A DNA stretch of 64,000 nucleotides from Pseudohalocynthiibacter aestuariivivens (lineage in GTDB: Bacteria; Pseudomonadota; Alphaproteobacteria; Rhodobacterales; Rhodobacteraceae). The stretch spans positions 372,001 to 436,000 of the forward strand of contig NZ_CP049037.1 of the NCBI RefSeq assembly GCF_011040495.1. The letters run 5' to 3'. The notes below the pieces were generated by a model. It was given only the letters and a program-made list of their open reading frames with translations, made no database searches and was not told the origin of the DNA. Of the stretch, positions 53,550 to 63,553 are shown in pieces (within the stretch, counting starts at the first letter, position 1; each line of letters starts with the position of its first letter). The position numbers were made by a program, and so were the translations under genes.

Positions 53550-53923
53550 TTAACTGGATATGTCGTAGGCGCGCTCACCATGCGATCTGATATCCAGACC
53601 GTTCGTATCGGATTCGGCATCGACTCGCAGCGGTGTGACTAGGCTGATCAGCTTGACCAGCACAATGGTCACGATGACCGCGAATGCGCCGACCATTGCC
53701 AATGACCCCAGTTGCGCCACCCAAGTGCCGGCACCAAACACGGCGATCATAATCGTGCCAAAGATGCCACTGCGGCGGAGATATGCGTGACCGTAAGCGC
53801 CATTGCTGCCCCGTCATCGGCAGCCAGTTGCGCGCCACCGTTAAAGCCGAACCACCAGACCCAAAGCATCGCGGTGCCAAAGATCACATAGCCAGGATTG
53901 TGCGGGGCCGTGGTCTGGTGACG
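53550..53923 (-). pseudogene. amt: Remnant of an ammonium transporter gene
   Basis: Two pieces of an Amt protein are readable. One (53923 toward 53777) reads HNPGYVIFGTAMLWVWWFGF then NGGAQLAADDGAAM and THISAAVAS, the Amt core around TM5-6. The other (to 53550) reads GIFGTIMIAVFGAG then VLVKLISLVTPLRVDAES and GLDIRSHGERAYD, the normal Amt C-terminus. The two join in different frames at a shared stretch, so the middle (several spans) and the whole 5' part are lost. No start codon or full frame remains. Confidence 0.8.
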
Positions 53924-54002
53924 CTACGGACGAAGCTAGCAATTTGCCACGTGCCTGATTGCTGGGCGCGACTGGAGGGATATGCCGAAAATTGCGCCGA
54001 AC

Positions 54003-54473
54003 TTAGGACGCGGCACGCAACAGCAATGTAAGCGCATGAGCGCAAGCGGCCTGCCGAACAGCTGTGCGACCAAGTGGGCCGAACTCCTGCGTTTCGACGA
54101 GGGCGGCGGGCATACCTGCGCGCGCAATGCCAAAGCATACGCGACCTTCGGGCTTGTGATCCGATCCACCGGGACCGGCGACACCTGTGATCGAAACGGC
54201 CAGTTCTGCATGCGCATGTGTCAGCGCGCCAGTGGCCATCTCGGCGGCGACCTGCTCGGAAACGGCACCATAGCGTTCCAGTGTGTTTTGCAAAACGCCA
54301 AGCATCTCTATTTTTGCGGTATTTGAATAGGTTACAAACCCTCGTTCAACTACGTCCGAGCTGCCGGGAATATCCGTGAGGGCCGCGGCGACCATACCGC
54401 CTGTACAGCTTTCTGCGGTGGTGATCCGCAGCCCGGCCGCGCGTGCGGCGTTCAAAACAGCCGCGGCGTTCAC
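54003..54473 (-). CDS. CinA C-terminal family protein (NMN amidohydrolase-like)
   Basis: A 156-residue stand-alone C-terminal CinA domain. The signature is TTAESCTGGMVAAALTDIPG then VAVSITGVAGPGG-type (here AVSITGVAGPGGSD). Family members deamidate nicotinamide mononucleotide (PncC). No N-terminal COG1058 domain is attached. It overlaps pgpA by four bases (ATGA) as last gene of an ispDF-pgpA-cinA operon. Confidence 0.92.
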   Translation of the reverse strand: MNAAAVLNAARAAGLRITTAESCTGGMVAAALTDIPGSSDVVERGFVTYSNTAKIEMLGVLQNTLERYGAVSEQVAAEMATGALTHAHAELAVSITGVAGPGGSDHKPEGRVCFGIARAGMPAALVETQEFGPLGRTAVRQAACAHALTLLLRAAS

Positions 54474-54967
54474 AATCCCAAAACCCCGTGGCTAATGGCC
54501 GCAAACAGGATGACACCAACAGCGGCAAAGATGCCCGCGATGACATCATCGAGCATCACGCCCAGCGGATCGCCCCGTCGATCTGCCCAGCCCACAGGGC
54601 CGGGTTTGGCAATGTCAAAAAGCCGGAAAAGGGCAAAGGCCGCGATCCAGCCTGGCCAAAGCGCAGTAATTGAAGCACCAGCGTGCCATGCGCCGAATGA
54701 CAGCGGCAGCAGCGCGATCCACTGGCCCACGACCTCGTCTATGACAATCTCAGAAGGATCGTGATCATCACTTCCGCGCGTAACCTGAGTTGTGGCCCAT
54801 ACACCTTTGATAAATCCGGATATAATCGCAATTAATAGTAACCATGGTCCGCCAATCACGTGGATCAGCCAGCCCAATGGTAACGCGGCCAGAGACCCCC
54901 ATGTGCCCGGTGCCGGGCGCAAATGTCCAACACCGCAGACGGTGGCGATAAGGGCGGCAATTTTCAT
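54470..54967 (-). CDS. pgpA: Phosphatidylglycerophosphatase A
   Basis: Dephosphorylates PGP to phosphatidylglycerol in the inner membrane. 165 residues; conserved [39 protein letters not shown] with the acidic active site, and [18 protein letters not shown]. Three or four membrane spans. It overlaps both neighbours by four bases, so translation is coupled. Confidence 0.95.
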   Translation of the reverse strand: MKIAALIATVCGVGHLRPAPGTWGSLAALPLGWLIHVIGGPWLLLIAIISGFIKGVWATTQVTRGSDDHDPSEIVIDEVVGQWIALLPLSFGAWHAGASITALWPGWIAAFALFRLFDIAKPGPVGWADRRGDPLGVMLDDVIAGIFAAVGVILFAAISHGVLGL

Positions 54968-56088
54968 GGTTTTATCAACAAGGCAGTTGCGATTGCGGCA
55001 ATGCCTTCTTCGCGACCGGTAAAGCCCAATCGTTCTGACGTGGTGGCCTTGATCGAGATGCGGTTTGGCGCAAGGTCCGTCATCTCGCCCACAACTGACT
55101 GCATCGCTGCGGCATGCGGGCCGATTTTAGGATGTTCACACACAAGTGTGAGATCCATATTGCTGATCCTAAAGTTTTTTTCTGTTGCCAGTTCAACCGC
55201 GTGGCGCAAAAAGATATGGCTTTCGGCACCTTTCCACTGCGGATCACTGGGGGGGAAGTGGCGACCAATATCACCCTCGGCAAGGGCACCATAGATCGCA
55301 TCCGTCAGCGCGTGAAGCCCGACATCTGCATCAGAATGCCCTTGTAACCCGCGATCATGCGGTACCGCGATGCCACAGAGCATAACGTGATCTCCGGGAC
55401 CAAAGCGATGCACGTCATAGCCATTACCGATGCGAATATCCATCTGTCCCCTCAGGTGCATCTCTGCGCGCGCGAAATCGCTTGGATGCGTTATTTTCAG
55501 GTTGGATTCATCACCCGGCACGATCACCACGTCAAGCCCGGCGGCCCGCGCAATGGTGACGTCATCGGCGGCAATGTCCGGATGGTTCCGGTGCGCCGCG
55601 AGTATGGCCGCAAACTCGAAACCCTGTGGCGTTTGGGCACGAAAGAGTCCGGTGCGATCTTGTGTGCCAACTACACGATCATTTTCCCCGTGCCAGAGCG
55701 CGTCCGTGACGGGCAGCGCCGGGGCGGCGGCGACCCCCAGCGCGTCTAGCACGGCATCAATCGTTTCAGGTGAAGTGCAGGGGCGGGCAACATCATGGAT
55801 CAGAACGTGGGTCACATCGCTGCCGGCCAGATGCTCCAGCCCGTTGCGCACGGATGCGGTGCGCGAGGCATCTCCGGTCACAGCCTCGATTCCGCGCGTT
55901 TCCTGCCAGTCAGGCAGATGATCGGGATGCAGTACGAGAACGACTCGTGAAATGCGGGGGTGCGAGAGGAAAAGAGAGAGAGCCCAGTCGATCACGCGCC
56001 GGTCTGCCAGCGGTTGCCACTGCTTTGGCACTGGCCCGCCTGCGCGGGTGCCACGCCCGGCGGCGACGATGATAGCGGCGACTTTCAT
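54964..56088 (-). CDS. ispDF: Bifunctional IspD-IspF isoprenoid enzyme
   Basis: A fusion of two MEP-pathway enzymes, 374 residues. The IspD part (1-~215) has [20 protein letters not shown] and [14 protein letters not shown]. The IspF part begins around [20 protein letters not shown] with metal ligands in GYDVH and [15 protein letters not shown]. Such fusions are common in alphaproteobacteria. It is first in the ispDF-pgpA-cinA operon and divergent from dusB. Confidence 0.97.
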   Translation of the reverse strand: MKVAAIIVAAGRGTRAGGPVPKQWQPLADRRVIDWALSLFLSHPRISRVVLVLHPDHLPDWQETRGIEAVTGDASRTASVRNGLEHLAGSDVTHVLIHDVARPCTSPETIDAVLDALGVAAAPALPVTDALWHGENDRVVGTQDRTGLFRAQTPQGFEFAAILAAHRNHPDIAADDVTIARAAGLDVVIVPGDESNLKITHPSDFARAEMHLRGQMDIRIGNGYDVHRFGPGDHVMLCGIAVPHDRGLQGHSDADVGLHALTDAIYGALAEGDIGRHFPPSDPQWKGAESHIFLRHAVELATEKNFRISNMDLTLVCEHPKIGPHAAAMQSVVGEMTDLAPNRISIKATTSERLGFTGREEGIAAIATALLIKP

Positions 56089-56138
56089 ACGGCGTGTGAT
56101 AGCCCGGCCGGTCCAGCCAGCGCAATGGGGCTGTTGAG

Positions 56139-56155
56139 TGCCTAAATTTTAGGCA
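56139..56155. promoter_or_regulatory. Perfect 17-bp inverted repeat between ispDF and dusB
   Basis: TGCCTAAATTTTAGGCA: 8-bp arms around one central base. It lies between the two divergent operons, about 40 bases before the probable dusB -35. It looks like a dimeric repressor site; the protein is unknown. Confidence 0.55.
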
Positions 56156-56192
56156 ATTCTGACAGGGATCGTGCAAATATACCCTGTGTTTG

Positions 56193-56221
56193 TTGTGATA
56201 TTAAACCCAGACAGGTAAAAC
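56193..56221 (+). promoter_or_regulatory. Promoter of the dusB-ntrBCYX operon
   Basis: TTGTGA (56193-56198), a 17-base spacer, TAAAAC (56216-56221). It would place the transcript start about 20 bases before dusB. Confidence 0.55.
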
Positions 56222-56247
56222 GACCACATTGCACAAGGATTGAGCAT

Positions 56248-57243
56248 TTGCACCTGACGCTACCGAATATGACCCTGACGCCACCAGTCCTGCTGGCGCC
56301 ATTGGCAGGAATCACCGATTTGCCCTTTCGCACGTTGGTCGCGGGCTTTGGTGCAGGGCTTGTTGTCAGCGAAATGGTCGCCAGCCAAGAGATGGTACAG
56401 GCAAAGCCGGGCGTGCGCGAGCGCGCTGAACTGGGTTTCGGTCAAGATGCAAGCGCGGTGCAGATTGCCGGGCGCGAGGGCTATTGGATGGCCGAAGCTG
56501 CGCGCATGGCCTGCGCGAATGGCGCGCGTCTGATCGACATCAATATGGGCTGCCCGGCCAAGCGGGTGACCAGCGCCAGTGGCACAGGCGCGTCTGGTTC
56601 GGCCTTGATGAAAGATCTCGATCATGCGCTCAGCCTGATTGACGCAGTCGTGGCTGCCGTCGATGTTCCGGTCACGCTCAAGACCCGGTTGGGGTGGGAT
56701 GACACCCTGATGAACGCACCCGAGTTGGCCCGCCGGGCTGAGGGGGCAGGGATAAAGATGATCACGATCCATGGGCGTACGCGGTGTCAGTTTTACAAAG
56801 GCAGCGCCGACTGGGCCGCAATCCGAAAGATCAAGGATGCGGTGCGCATCCCTGTTGTCGCTAACGGAGATATCATTGATGCGGACACCGCATGTCGTGC
56901 GTTGGAACAATCCGGGGCAGATGGTGTGATGATCGGTCGCGGCGCGCAAGGGCGGCCCTGGCTGTTGGCAGAAATCGCACATGAGCTTTTTGGTGCGCCC
57001 GCGCCGGTGGTTCCGCAAGGGCAGGAACTGATCCAGATGGTTTCCAACCATTACGAAGCAATACTTGGCTTTTACGGGATTGACCTAGGACTACGTGTCG
57101 CGCGCAAGCACTTGGGATGGTACTTGGATGGTGCTGAGGTAGGAATAGAGATGCGTCGCCGCATCCTGACCAGCCGCGCGCCCACAGATGTCCTGCGTCT
57201 GCTGCCAGAGGCGTTGAGTACGCCGCAGGAGGCTGCTGCATGA
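56248..57243 (+). CDS. dusB: tRNA-dihydrouridine synthase (DusB/NifR3)
   Basis: An FMN enzyme reducing uridines in the tRNA D-loop. 331 residues: [17 protein letters not shown], catalytic cysteine in [26 protein letters not shown] and the FMN-binding [13 protein letters not shown] then [10 protein letters not shown]. It starts with TTG at 56248 (AAGGA nine bases ahead). It is first of the nifR3-ntrB-ntrC-ntrY-ntrX order typical of alphaproteobacteria, overlapping ntrB by four bases. Confidence 0.95.
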   Translation: MHLTLPNMTLTPPVLLAPLAGITDLPFRTLVAGFGAGLVVSEMVASQEMVQAKPGVRERAELGFGQDASAVQIAGREGYWMAEAARMACANGARLIDINMGCPAKRVTSASGTGASGSALMKDLDHALSLIDAVVAAVDVPVTLKTRLGWDDTLMNAPELARRAEGAGIKMITIHGRTRCQFYKGSADWAAIRKIKDAVRIPVVANGDIIDADTACRALEQSGADGVMIGRGAQGRPWLLAEIAHELFGAPAPVVPQGQELIQMVSNHYEAILGFYGIDLGLRVARKHLGWYLDGAEVGIEMRRRILTSRAPTDVLRLLPEALSTPQEAAA

Positions 57244-58319
57244 TCGATGGGGACGATGCAATCTGGACTTCGCTGCCGGTGCCGGGGCTGATCCTCGACA
57301 CGAGTGATCGGATTGTCCGGATCAATCCCGCAGCCGAAGGGTTTCTGAACTCTTCTGCCAAGGCGGTTATCGGCGTGCCCGTCTGGGACATCTTGATGGT
57401 CGACGCGCCTCTGGAAGAGGCATTCGCCCGCGCCCGGCAAATCGGGACGCCGTTGTTTGTCAATGATGTGGATATCGGCACCGGTAGCCGGGCACCGTTA
57501 CAGTGCAATCTTCAAATTGCGCCGCTTGGCGGGTCACCGGGGCACATGCTGGTGCTGGTGTCCCCGCGCGAGTTGGCGGGACGGATGACACAGAACCATT
57601 CCGTGAAATCTGCGGCCAAGTCGGCAATCGGCATGGCCGAAATGATGGCCCACGAGATCAAGAACCCGCTGGCGGGAATCACTGGCGCCGCGCAATTGCT
57701 GTCTATGGGGCTGTCGCCCGACGACCTTGAGCTTACCGATCTGATCGTCAGTGAAAGCCGTCGGATCGTTGGTATTCTCGATCAGGTAGAGCAGTTCGGC
57801 AATGTGACAGCCCCGCGGTTGCAACCGGTGAACATCCACGATGTTTTGGATCGTGCCCGGCGTTCTGCTTTGCTGGGCTTTGCCGCCGACATGACTGTGA
57901 TCGAAGCCTACGATCCATCGTTGCCATCTGCCAGCGGCGATCCTGATCAATTGCTGCAAGTGATTCAGAATCTGTTGAAGAACGCTGCCGAAGCAGCAGG
58001 TGGGCAGGGGGGCACGATCACCTTGCGTACCTATTACGAGCAGTCCTTGCGGGTTCGCGGCTCTGATGGCGCGGGGCGGTCATTGCCCTTGCAGATAGAG
58101 GTCATCGACGATGGTCCCGGTCTGCCTGCTGACATCGCGGACGACGTTTTCGATCCGTTCGTCTCCGGCCGTGAAAACGGCACCGGCCTCGGCCTCGCGC
58201 TTGCGGCCAAAATCATTTCTGAAATTGGCGGCTGGATTTCGGTCAGTTCGGTTCCGGGACGAACGATATTCCGCATTTCGCTGGCACGCGCGCAAACCAC
58301 TGATAAGGAGAACGGCTGA
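57240..58319 (+). CDS. ntrB: Nitrogen-regulation sensor kinase NtrB
   Basis: A soluble histidine kinase/phosphatase controlled by PII, which phosphorylates NtrC when nitrogen is scarce. 359 residues: PAS domain (residues ~10-110), H-box [21 protein letters not shown]-box [16 protein letters not shown] boxes [10 protein letters not shown] and GTGLGLALA. The start overlaps the dusB stop (ATGA), and its stop overlaps the ntrC start by one base. Confidence 0.95.
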   Translation: MIDGDDAIWTSLPVPGLILDTSDRIVRINPAAEGFLNSSAKAVIGVPVWDILMVDAPLEEAFARARQIGTPLFVNDVDIGTGSRAPLQCNLQIAPLGGSPGHMLVLVSPRELAGRMTQNHSVKSAAKSAIGMAEMMAHEIKNPLAGITGAAQLLSMGLSPDDLELTDLIVSESRRIVGILDQVEQFGNVTAPRLQPVNIHDVLDRARRSALLGFAADMTVIEAYDPSLPSASGDPDQLLQVIQNLLKNAAEAAGGQGGTITLRTYYEQSLRVRGSDGAGRSLPLQIEVIDDGPGLPADIADDVFDPFVSGRENGTGLGLALAAKIISEIGGWISVSSVPGRTIFRISLARAQTTDKENG

Positions 58320-59677
58320 TGGATGGCACGGTTCTGGTCGCCGATGATGACCGTACAATTCGTACGGTCCTGACGCAGGCACTGACTCGCGCGGGATGCA
58401 AGGTGCATGCAACCTCTTCGCTGACGACGCTGATGCGCTGGGTGGCTGAAGGGCGCGGAGATGTTGTGATTTCGGACGTGATCATGCCGGATGGTAACGG
58501 ATTGGAGATGCTGCCGAAGATCGCCGAAGACCGGCCCGGCATGCCGGTCATCGTGATATCCGCCCAGAACACCATCATGACGGCTATTCAGGCTGCCGAG
58601 GCAGAGGCGTATGACTACCTGCCCAAGCCCTTTGATCTGCCCGACCTGATGAAGCGCACCGCGCGCGCGCTGGAGAGTCGGCGCAGGAGCGGCGGCCGCG
58701 TTGACAATGATCGGGTGGACCGCCCGGAAGATTTACCGCTTATCGGTCAGACACCTGCAATGCAGGCGCTGTATCGCGTCGTGGCCAAGGTGATGAATGC
58801 CGACTTGCCGGTACTGATCCGCGGCGAGTCGGGTACAGGAAAATCGCTGATCGCACGGGCGATCCATGATTTTTCGGATCGCCGTACGTTGCCCTTCATC
58901 ACTGTAACGCCAGCAGATTTGAATGACCTTGAAGGGCCCGCACGTATCATGGCGCGGGCAAAGGGCGGAACCATCGTACTGGACGAAGTCACAGATCTCG
59001 ACGATGCGGCGCAGGGGCGCGTGGTGCGTATGATGGACGCGCCGGGCGATCACCTGCCGCGCTTCATGGCAACAAGCCAGTCCCGACTGTCACAACCCGG
59101 CGAAATGCGTGATGATTTGTACTATCGCTTGGGTGGGGCCGTGATTGATGTGCCCGGTTTACGTGAACGCGTTGATGATATTCCGTTACTGATCACGCAT
59201 TTTTTGCAAAAATCCGAACGCGACGGCGCGTCTGGTCGCCGTGTGTCCGAAGCCGCGCTGACGACGCTGCGCAATTACAGCTGGCCGGGCAATGTTCGCC
59301 AGTTGGAGAATGCAGTGCGACGCATGGGGTTGACCGCGCGCGCGGATGAGATCAGCCGCGACGAGGTCATCGCGGTATTGGGGAACCAGCCCGCCGCAGA
59401 GCCGGTGATGGGGCAGGGCGATTCTGAACGGTTGGCCAGTTCGGTTGCGCAGCATCTGCGGCGCTATTTTGATCTGCACGGTGCGATGTTACCGCCCGCT
59501 GGCCTGTACCCGCGTATCCTACGCGAAGTGGAGTTGCCGTTAATCGAAATCGCGCTTGAGGCAACGGGTGGAAATCAGGCAAAATGCGCCGATCTGCTGG
59601 GCATCAACCGTAACACTCTGCGCAAGAAGATCACCGATCTGGATATTCGCGTGACTCGTCGGCGCAAGTTGATGTAA
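58319..59677 (+). CDS. ntrC: Nitrogen response regulator NtrC, Rhodobacter type without GAFTGA
   Basis: 452 residues: receiver ([10 protein letters not shown], phospho-Asp in [13 protein letters not shown]), AAA+ domain (Walker [16 protein letters not shown], Walker [11 protein letters not shown]), and Fis-type HTH ([20 protein letters not shown]). After [13 protein letters not shown] the chain goes straight to [16 protein letters not shown]. The usual ELFGHEKGAFTGA segment that contacts sigma-54 is missing. Rhodobacter capsulatus NtrC has this same lack and works with sigma-70 polymerase, so the same is expected here. Confidence 0.95.
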   Translation: MDGTVLVADDDRTIRTVLTQALTRAGCKVHATSSLTTLMRWVAEGRGDVVISDVIMPDGNGLEMLPKIAEDRPGMPVIVISAQNTIMTAIQAAEAEAYDYLPKPFDLPDLMKRTARALESRRRSGGRVDNDRVDRPEDLPLIGQTPAMQALYRVVAKVMNADLPVLIRGESGTGKSLIARAIHDFSDRRTLPFITVTPADLNDLEGPARIMARAKGGTIVLDEVTDLDDAAQGRVVRMMDAPGDHLPRFMATSQSRLSQPGEMRDDLYYRLGGAVIDVPGLRERVDDIPLLITHFLQKSERDGASGRRVSEAALTTLRNYSWPGNVRQLENAVRRMGLTARADEISRDEVIAVLGNQPAAEPVMGQGDSERLASSVAQHLRRYFDLHGAMLPPAGLYPRILREVELPLIEIALEATGGNQAKCADLLGINRNTLRKKITDLDIRVTRRRKLM

Positions 59678-59777
59678 AACCGCAACATACCTGTGGCGCA
59701 AAAGGGGCACTGTCCGTTTTCGCCACAAGATGTTGTGGTGTGCTATGTCAGCATGCCTCAGAGACAGGGGGGGACCG

Positions 59778-62039
59778 GTGGCAACCGGGACACGCAAAAC
59801 CACGTGGGATCGGATCGTCCGGCTGCGGCGCTGGCAACGTTTTCAGAACGTTGCGACGCTGGGTCTGGTCGTTTTGGGGCCAGTTCTGGCACTGGTTACG
59901 TTCCTTGTAATGGGACCGCTCGAACAAGGTGCGCAATCCAACGTACTGCGCATCGTGCTGTTGTCGGACCTGATTTATGTCATCATCGTTGCAGCGCTGG
60001 TTCTGCAACGTGTGGTGCAGATGATAGCGGCACGCCGCGATCAATCGGCGGGTTCACGCCTGCACCTGCGCCTGACCGGCGTGTTTGCAGTGATGGCGCT
60101 CTTGCCCACGGTTACTGTCGCGGTTTTCGCAACGCTTTCTGTCAACATGGGGTTAGAGGCGTGGTTTTCTGATCGTGTGGGGCGCGTGGTCAGCAACTCG
60201 GTTGCTGCGGCGGAGGCGTATGAAGAGGAACACCGGCGCGATCTGATCACCGATGCACAAGTGCTGGCGTCGATCATAAATGCGACCAAGCGCGCGACCG
60301 TGTTTCTGGATGATGGTGACATCCGCAAAGTGCTGTCGGAAGGGCAGCGCGAAATCCAGCGTGGTCTGCGCGAGGCTTTTGTGATTGACGGGACGGGCGA
60401 GATCCGTGCCCGTGGCCAAAGCTCGTACCTCTTTGATTTCGAGGAACCGACTCCAGAACAAATCAAGCGCGCGCTGGATGAGGATGTGATCGTCATTCAG
60501 GATTGGGACAACAACGAATTTCGCGCGCTGTTGCCTTTGCGGACCATTCCCGACCGGTTTCTCTATGTCAGCCGCAACGTGGATGGTGACATCCTGAACC
60601 TGCTGGACGAGACCAAGGAAACGGCCGTTTTCTATCAACAACGTGAAAGCGAACGGGGGCGGGTTCTGTTTGAATTCGGCCTGTTATACCTAGGCTTTGC
60701 CGTCATTTTGATTCTCGCCGCTGTGTGGCTGGGTCTGTGGTTCGCCGAGCGGTTATCGCGCCCGGTGGGACGTCTGACCAGCGCTGCACAGCGTGTCGGT
60801 GCCGGCGATCTGGATACGCAGGTCCGAGAGGAAGACGGCAACGACGAGATCGCGCAACTCAGTACGTTTTTCAACCAGATGACCCGGCAGCTAAAGGCGC
60901 AGCGCGCCAAGCTGCTAAGCAATACCGAACAGGTAGAGCGCCGCCGCAGGCTGTTTGATTCCGTGCTCGGTTCGGTTTCATCGGGCGTTGTCGGACTAGA
61001 TGCCAAAGGGCGTGTCACCTTTGTGAACCGCGCCGCTGAACGGCTGCTTGACTGGCAGGAAGACCGGCAATCGGTCGACCTGTCCGTAGCAGTGCCGGAA
61101 TTTGCCGACCTTTTTGATCGCCTCCGACGCAGTGCGGCCGATTTTGTTCAGGACGAAGTCCGCGTGACGCGGGGCGGCACGCAAGAGCATCTGCTGTTGC
61201 GCATTTCCACCCGCCGCAGCGAATCTGGCCGACGCGAGGGGTATGTGGTGGCCTTTGATGATGTAACCAATCTGGTCAGTGCACAGCGTATGGCGGCATG
61301 GGGGGATGTCGCGCGGCGCATTGCGCATGAGATCAAGAATCCGCTGACGCCGATCAAGCTGTCGGCAGAACGCACCCAGCGAAAATTCTCCAAGTTGCTG
61401 GAGGAAAAAGATGCGGCCGATCTTGCGCAGTTGACCGGCGTGATCGTTCGCCAGACAGATGATCTGCGCCGCATTGTCGACGAGTTTTCCAAATTCGCCC
61501 GCATGCCCGAGCCACAGCGCAAAGCCGAGAGCCTGACGCGTCTGATACGCGAGGCCACGTTGTTACAAGAAGCCGGGCAGCCTGACGTGCGGTTCGAGAC
61601 CGACTTTGCCGATGGCGATTTGTGGGCCGATGTAGATGCAACCATGATCAGTCAGGCTCTGACGAATTTGATAAAGAATGCCGGAGAAGCAACGGAAACC
61701 ATTGTGGAAAAAGGTTGTGATCCTGAGGGGTTTAAACCAACCATCAGGATTTCAAGTCGTCGCAACGCAGGGCGCGCCGAACTGCGCATCGCCGATAACG
61801 GCGTCGGCCTGCCGGAGGACAGATCACGATTGTTTGAGCCATATGTGACGACCCGCGACAAGGGCACCGGATTAGGCCTGCCGATCGTGAAGAAGATCAT
61901 CGAAGAACATGGCGGCAAGTTGGAACTGGTGGATGCCGATCCGTTTTCCGACGGGGCGCATAGGGGGGCGATGGCAGTCATCACCCTTGATTTGACAGTA
62001 GCGGACAGCGGCACAGGTCATGCCGCAGAGGCAGTGTGA
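59778..62039 (+). CDS. ntrY: Membrane sensor kinase NtrY
   Basis: A transmembrane histidine kinase acting on NtrX in nitrogen and redox control. 753 residues from the GTG at 59778 (VATGTRKTTW, GGGGGGG site ahead; an ATG at 59745 is possible). Several N-terminal spans are followed by a periplasmic domain, a span near FGLLYLGFAVILILAAVWLG, HAMP (RLSRPVGRLTSAAQRVGAGD), PAS, H-box [20 protein letters not shown], and ATPase boxes ALTNLIKNAGEA, IADNGVGLPED, GTGLGLPIV. Confidence 0.94.
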   Translation: MATGTRKTTWDRIVRLRRWQRFQNVATLGLVVLGPVLALVTFLVMGPLEQGAQSNVLRIVLLSDLIYVIIVAALVLQRVVQMIAARRDQSAGSRLHLRLTGVFAVMALLPTVTVAVFATLSVNMGLEAWFSDRVGRVVSNSVAAAEAYEEEHRRDLITDAQVLASIINATKRATVFLDDGDIRKVLSEGQREIQRGLREAFVIDGTGEIRARGQSSYLFDFEEPTPEQIKRALDEDVIVIQDWDNNEFRALLPLRTIPDRFLYVSRNVDGDILNLLDETKETAVFYQQRESERGRVLFEFGLLYLGFAVILILAAVWLGLWFAERLSRPVGRLTSAAQRVGAGDLDTQVREEDGNDEIAQLSTFFNQMTRQLKAQRAKLLSNTEQVERRRRLFDSVLGSVSSGVVGLDAKGRVTFVNRAAERLLDWQEDRQSVDLSVAVPEFADLFDRLRRSAADFVQDEVRVTRGGTQEHLLLRISTRRSESGRREGYVVAFDDVTNLVSAQRMAAWGDVARRIAHEIKNPLTPIKLSAERTQRKFSKLLEEKDAADLAQLTGVIVRQTDDLRRIVDEFSKFARMPEPQRKAESLTRLIREATLLQEAGQPDVRFETDFADGDLWADVDATMISQALTNLIKNAGEATETIVEKGCDPEGFKPTIRISSRRNAGRAELRIADNGVGLPEDRSRLFEPYVTTRDKGTGLGLPIVKKIIEEHGGKLELVDADPFSDGAHRGAMAVITLDLTVADSGTGHAAEAV

Positions 62040-62047
62040 GGGGACCC

Positions 62048-63457
62048 ATGAACGATATTCTGATTGTAGACGACGAGCGTGATATTCGTGAGCTGATCTC
62101 GGATATTCTGGAGGACGAGGGATATTCCACTCGGCTGGCGGGGAATTCGGACGACGCGATGGCAGCGATTGCAGAACAGCCCCCGGCATTGTTGATTTTG
62201 GATATCTGGCTGAAAGACAGCAACATGGATGGGATCGACATCCTCAAGGCGGTGAAGCGCGACTATCCCGATGTGCCGGTGGTCATCATCTCTGGCCATG
62301 GCAATATCGAGATCGCTGTCGCCGCGATCAAGCAGGGTGCCTACGATTTCATTGAGAAACCGTTCAACATTGATCAACTGATGGTCGTCATACGTCGCGG
62401 TATGGAAACCAGCCGCCTGCGACGCGAGAACCAAAGTCTTAAACGGCGTGAGACCGGCCCGGCGGACATGCTGGGCGAAAGCAGCGTCTTTCGTTCCTTG
62501 GTCAGTCAGTTGGACAAAGTTACACGCTCGAATGGGCGGGTCATGTTGACCGGTCCGGCGGGCAGTGGCAAGGAACTGGCGGCGCGTTACATCCATGTCA
62601 ATTCCAACCGGGCAGATGCGCCTTTCATCTCAGTCGGGTGCGCATCAATCGAGGCCGAGCGCATGGAAGAGGTGCTGTTTGGACGTGAAAGCGAAGACCG
62701 CGGGATAGAGCCGGGCCTGCTGGAAGAGGCCAGCGGTGGTGTGATCTATTTCGACGAGGTGGCGGATATGCCTCCGGGTACACAGTCCAAGATTTTGCGC
62801 GTACTGGTTGACCAGCAATTCCTGCGTGTCGGTGGCTCGGAAAAAGTTCAGGTCGACCTGCGCGTGATCAGCTCTACCAGCCATGATCTGGAGACTGAAA
62901 TTGCGGCCGACAGGTTCCGCCGCGAGCTTTTCCATCGCTTGAACGTTGTACCGATCAGTGTGCCATCGCTGGAAGAGCGTCGAGACGATATTCCTCTACT
63001 TGCCAACTACTTCATCGAGATGCTGAACAAAACGCAAGGGTTGCCACTCCGCAAGCTGAGCGGAGAGGCAAATGCGTTGTTGCAGACGATGCCATGGCCC
63101 GGAAACGTGCGCCAGTTGCGCAATATGGTCGAACGGGTTTTGATCCTAGGGGAGGGCACAGGCGATATCGAGACACAGGAATTGCCCGGTGAAAGCGCCG
63201 TCGGCCCGGACGATGGACGCGTGGTATTGGCCGGGGCGCTCGCTACAATGCCGCTACGCGAAGCACGAGAAGCCTTCGAACGAGAGTACCTGCTGACACA
63301 GATCAACCGGTTTGGAGGAAATATCAGCCGCACCGCTGAGTTCGTCGGAATGGAGCGCAGCGCACTACATCGCAAGCTGAAATCGCTGGGCGTGGTCACG
63401 TCGGCAAAATCCGGCGCGCGCGTGGCCAAGATTGCAGAGGAGGAGGCGGACGAATAG
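62048..63457 (+). CDS. ntrX: Response regulator NtrX
   Basis: 469 residues: receiver (ILIVDDERDIRELI, Asp in LLILDIWLKDSNMDGID), AAA+ domain with Walker A LTGPAGSGKELAARY and Walker B VIYFDEVADMPPG, and a Fis-type HTH (GGNISRTAEFVGMERSALHRK). In place of GAFTGA it reads LFGRESEDRGIEPGLLEEA, as in other alphaproteobacterial NtrX proteins, so sigma-54 contact is unlikely. GAGGGGA lies 7 bases before the ATG at 62048. Co-transcribed with ntrY. Confidence 0.94.
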   Translation: MNDILIVDDERDIRELISDILEDEGYSTRLAGNSDDAMAAIAEQPPALLILDIWLKDSNMDGIDILKAVKRDYPDVPVVIISGHGNIEIAVAAIKQGAYDFIEKPFNIDQLMVVIRRGMETSRLRRENQSLKRRETGPADMLGESSVFRSLVSQLDKVTRSNGRVMLTGPAGSGKELAARYIHVNSNRADAPFISVGCASIEAERMEEVLFGRESEDRGIEPGLLEEASGGVIYFDEVADMPPGTQSKILRVLVDQQFLRVGGSEKVQVDLRVISSTSHDLETEIAADRFRRELFHRLNVVPISVPSLEERRDDIPLLANYFIEMLNKTQGLPLRKLSGEANALLQTMPWPGNVRQLRNMVERVLILGEGTGDIETQELPGESAVGPDDGRVVLAGALATMPLREAREAFEREYLLTQINRFGGNISRTAEFVGMERSALHRKLKSLGVVTSAKSGARVAKIAEEEADE

Positions 63458-63553
63458 GCAGGCCAGCACCATCGCTGGCTGTGAATTGATTTGACCCCGC
63501 ACGCCCCCTCTGCCATGCCTTGGGTCCGGTCAGGGCCAGAGGCTTGAGGTCAT

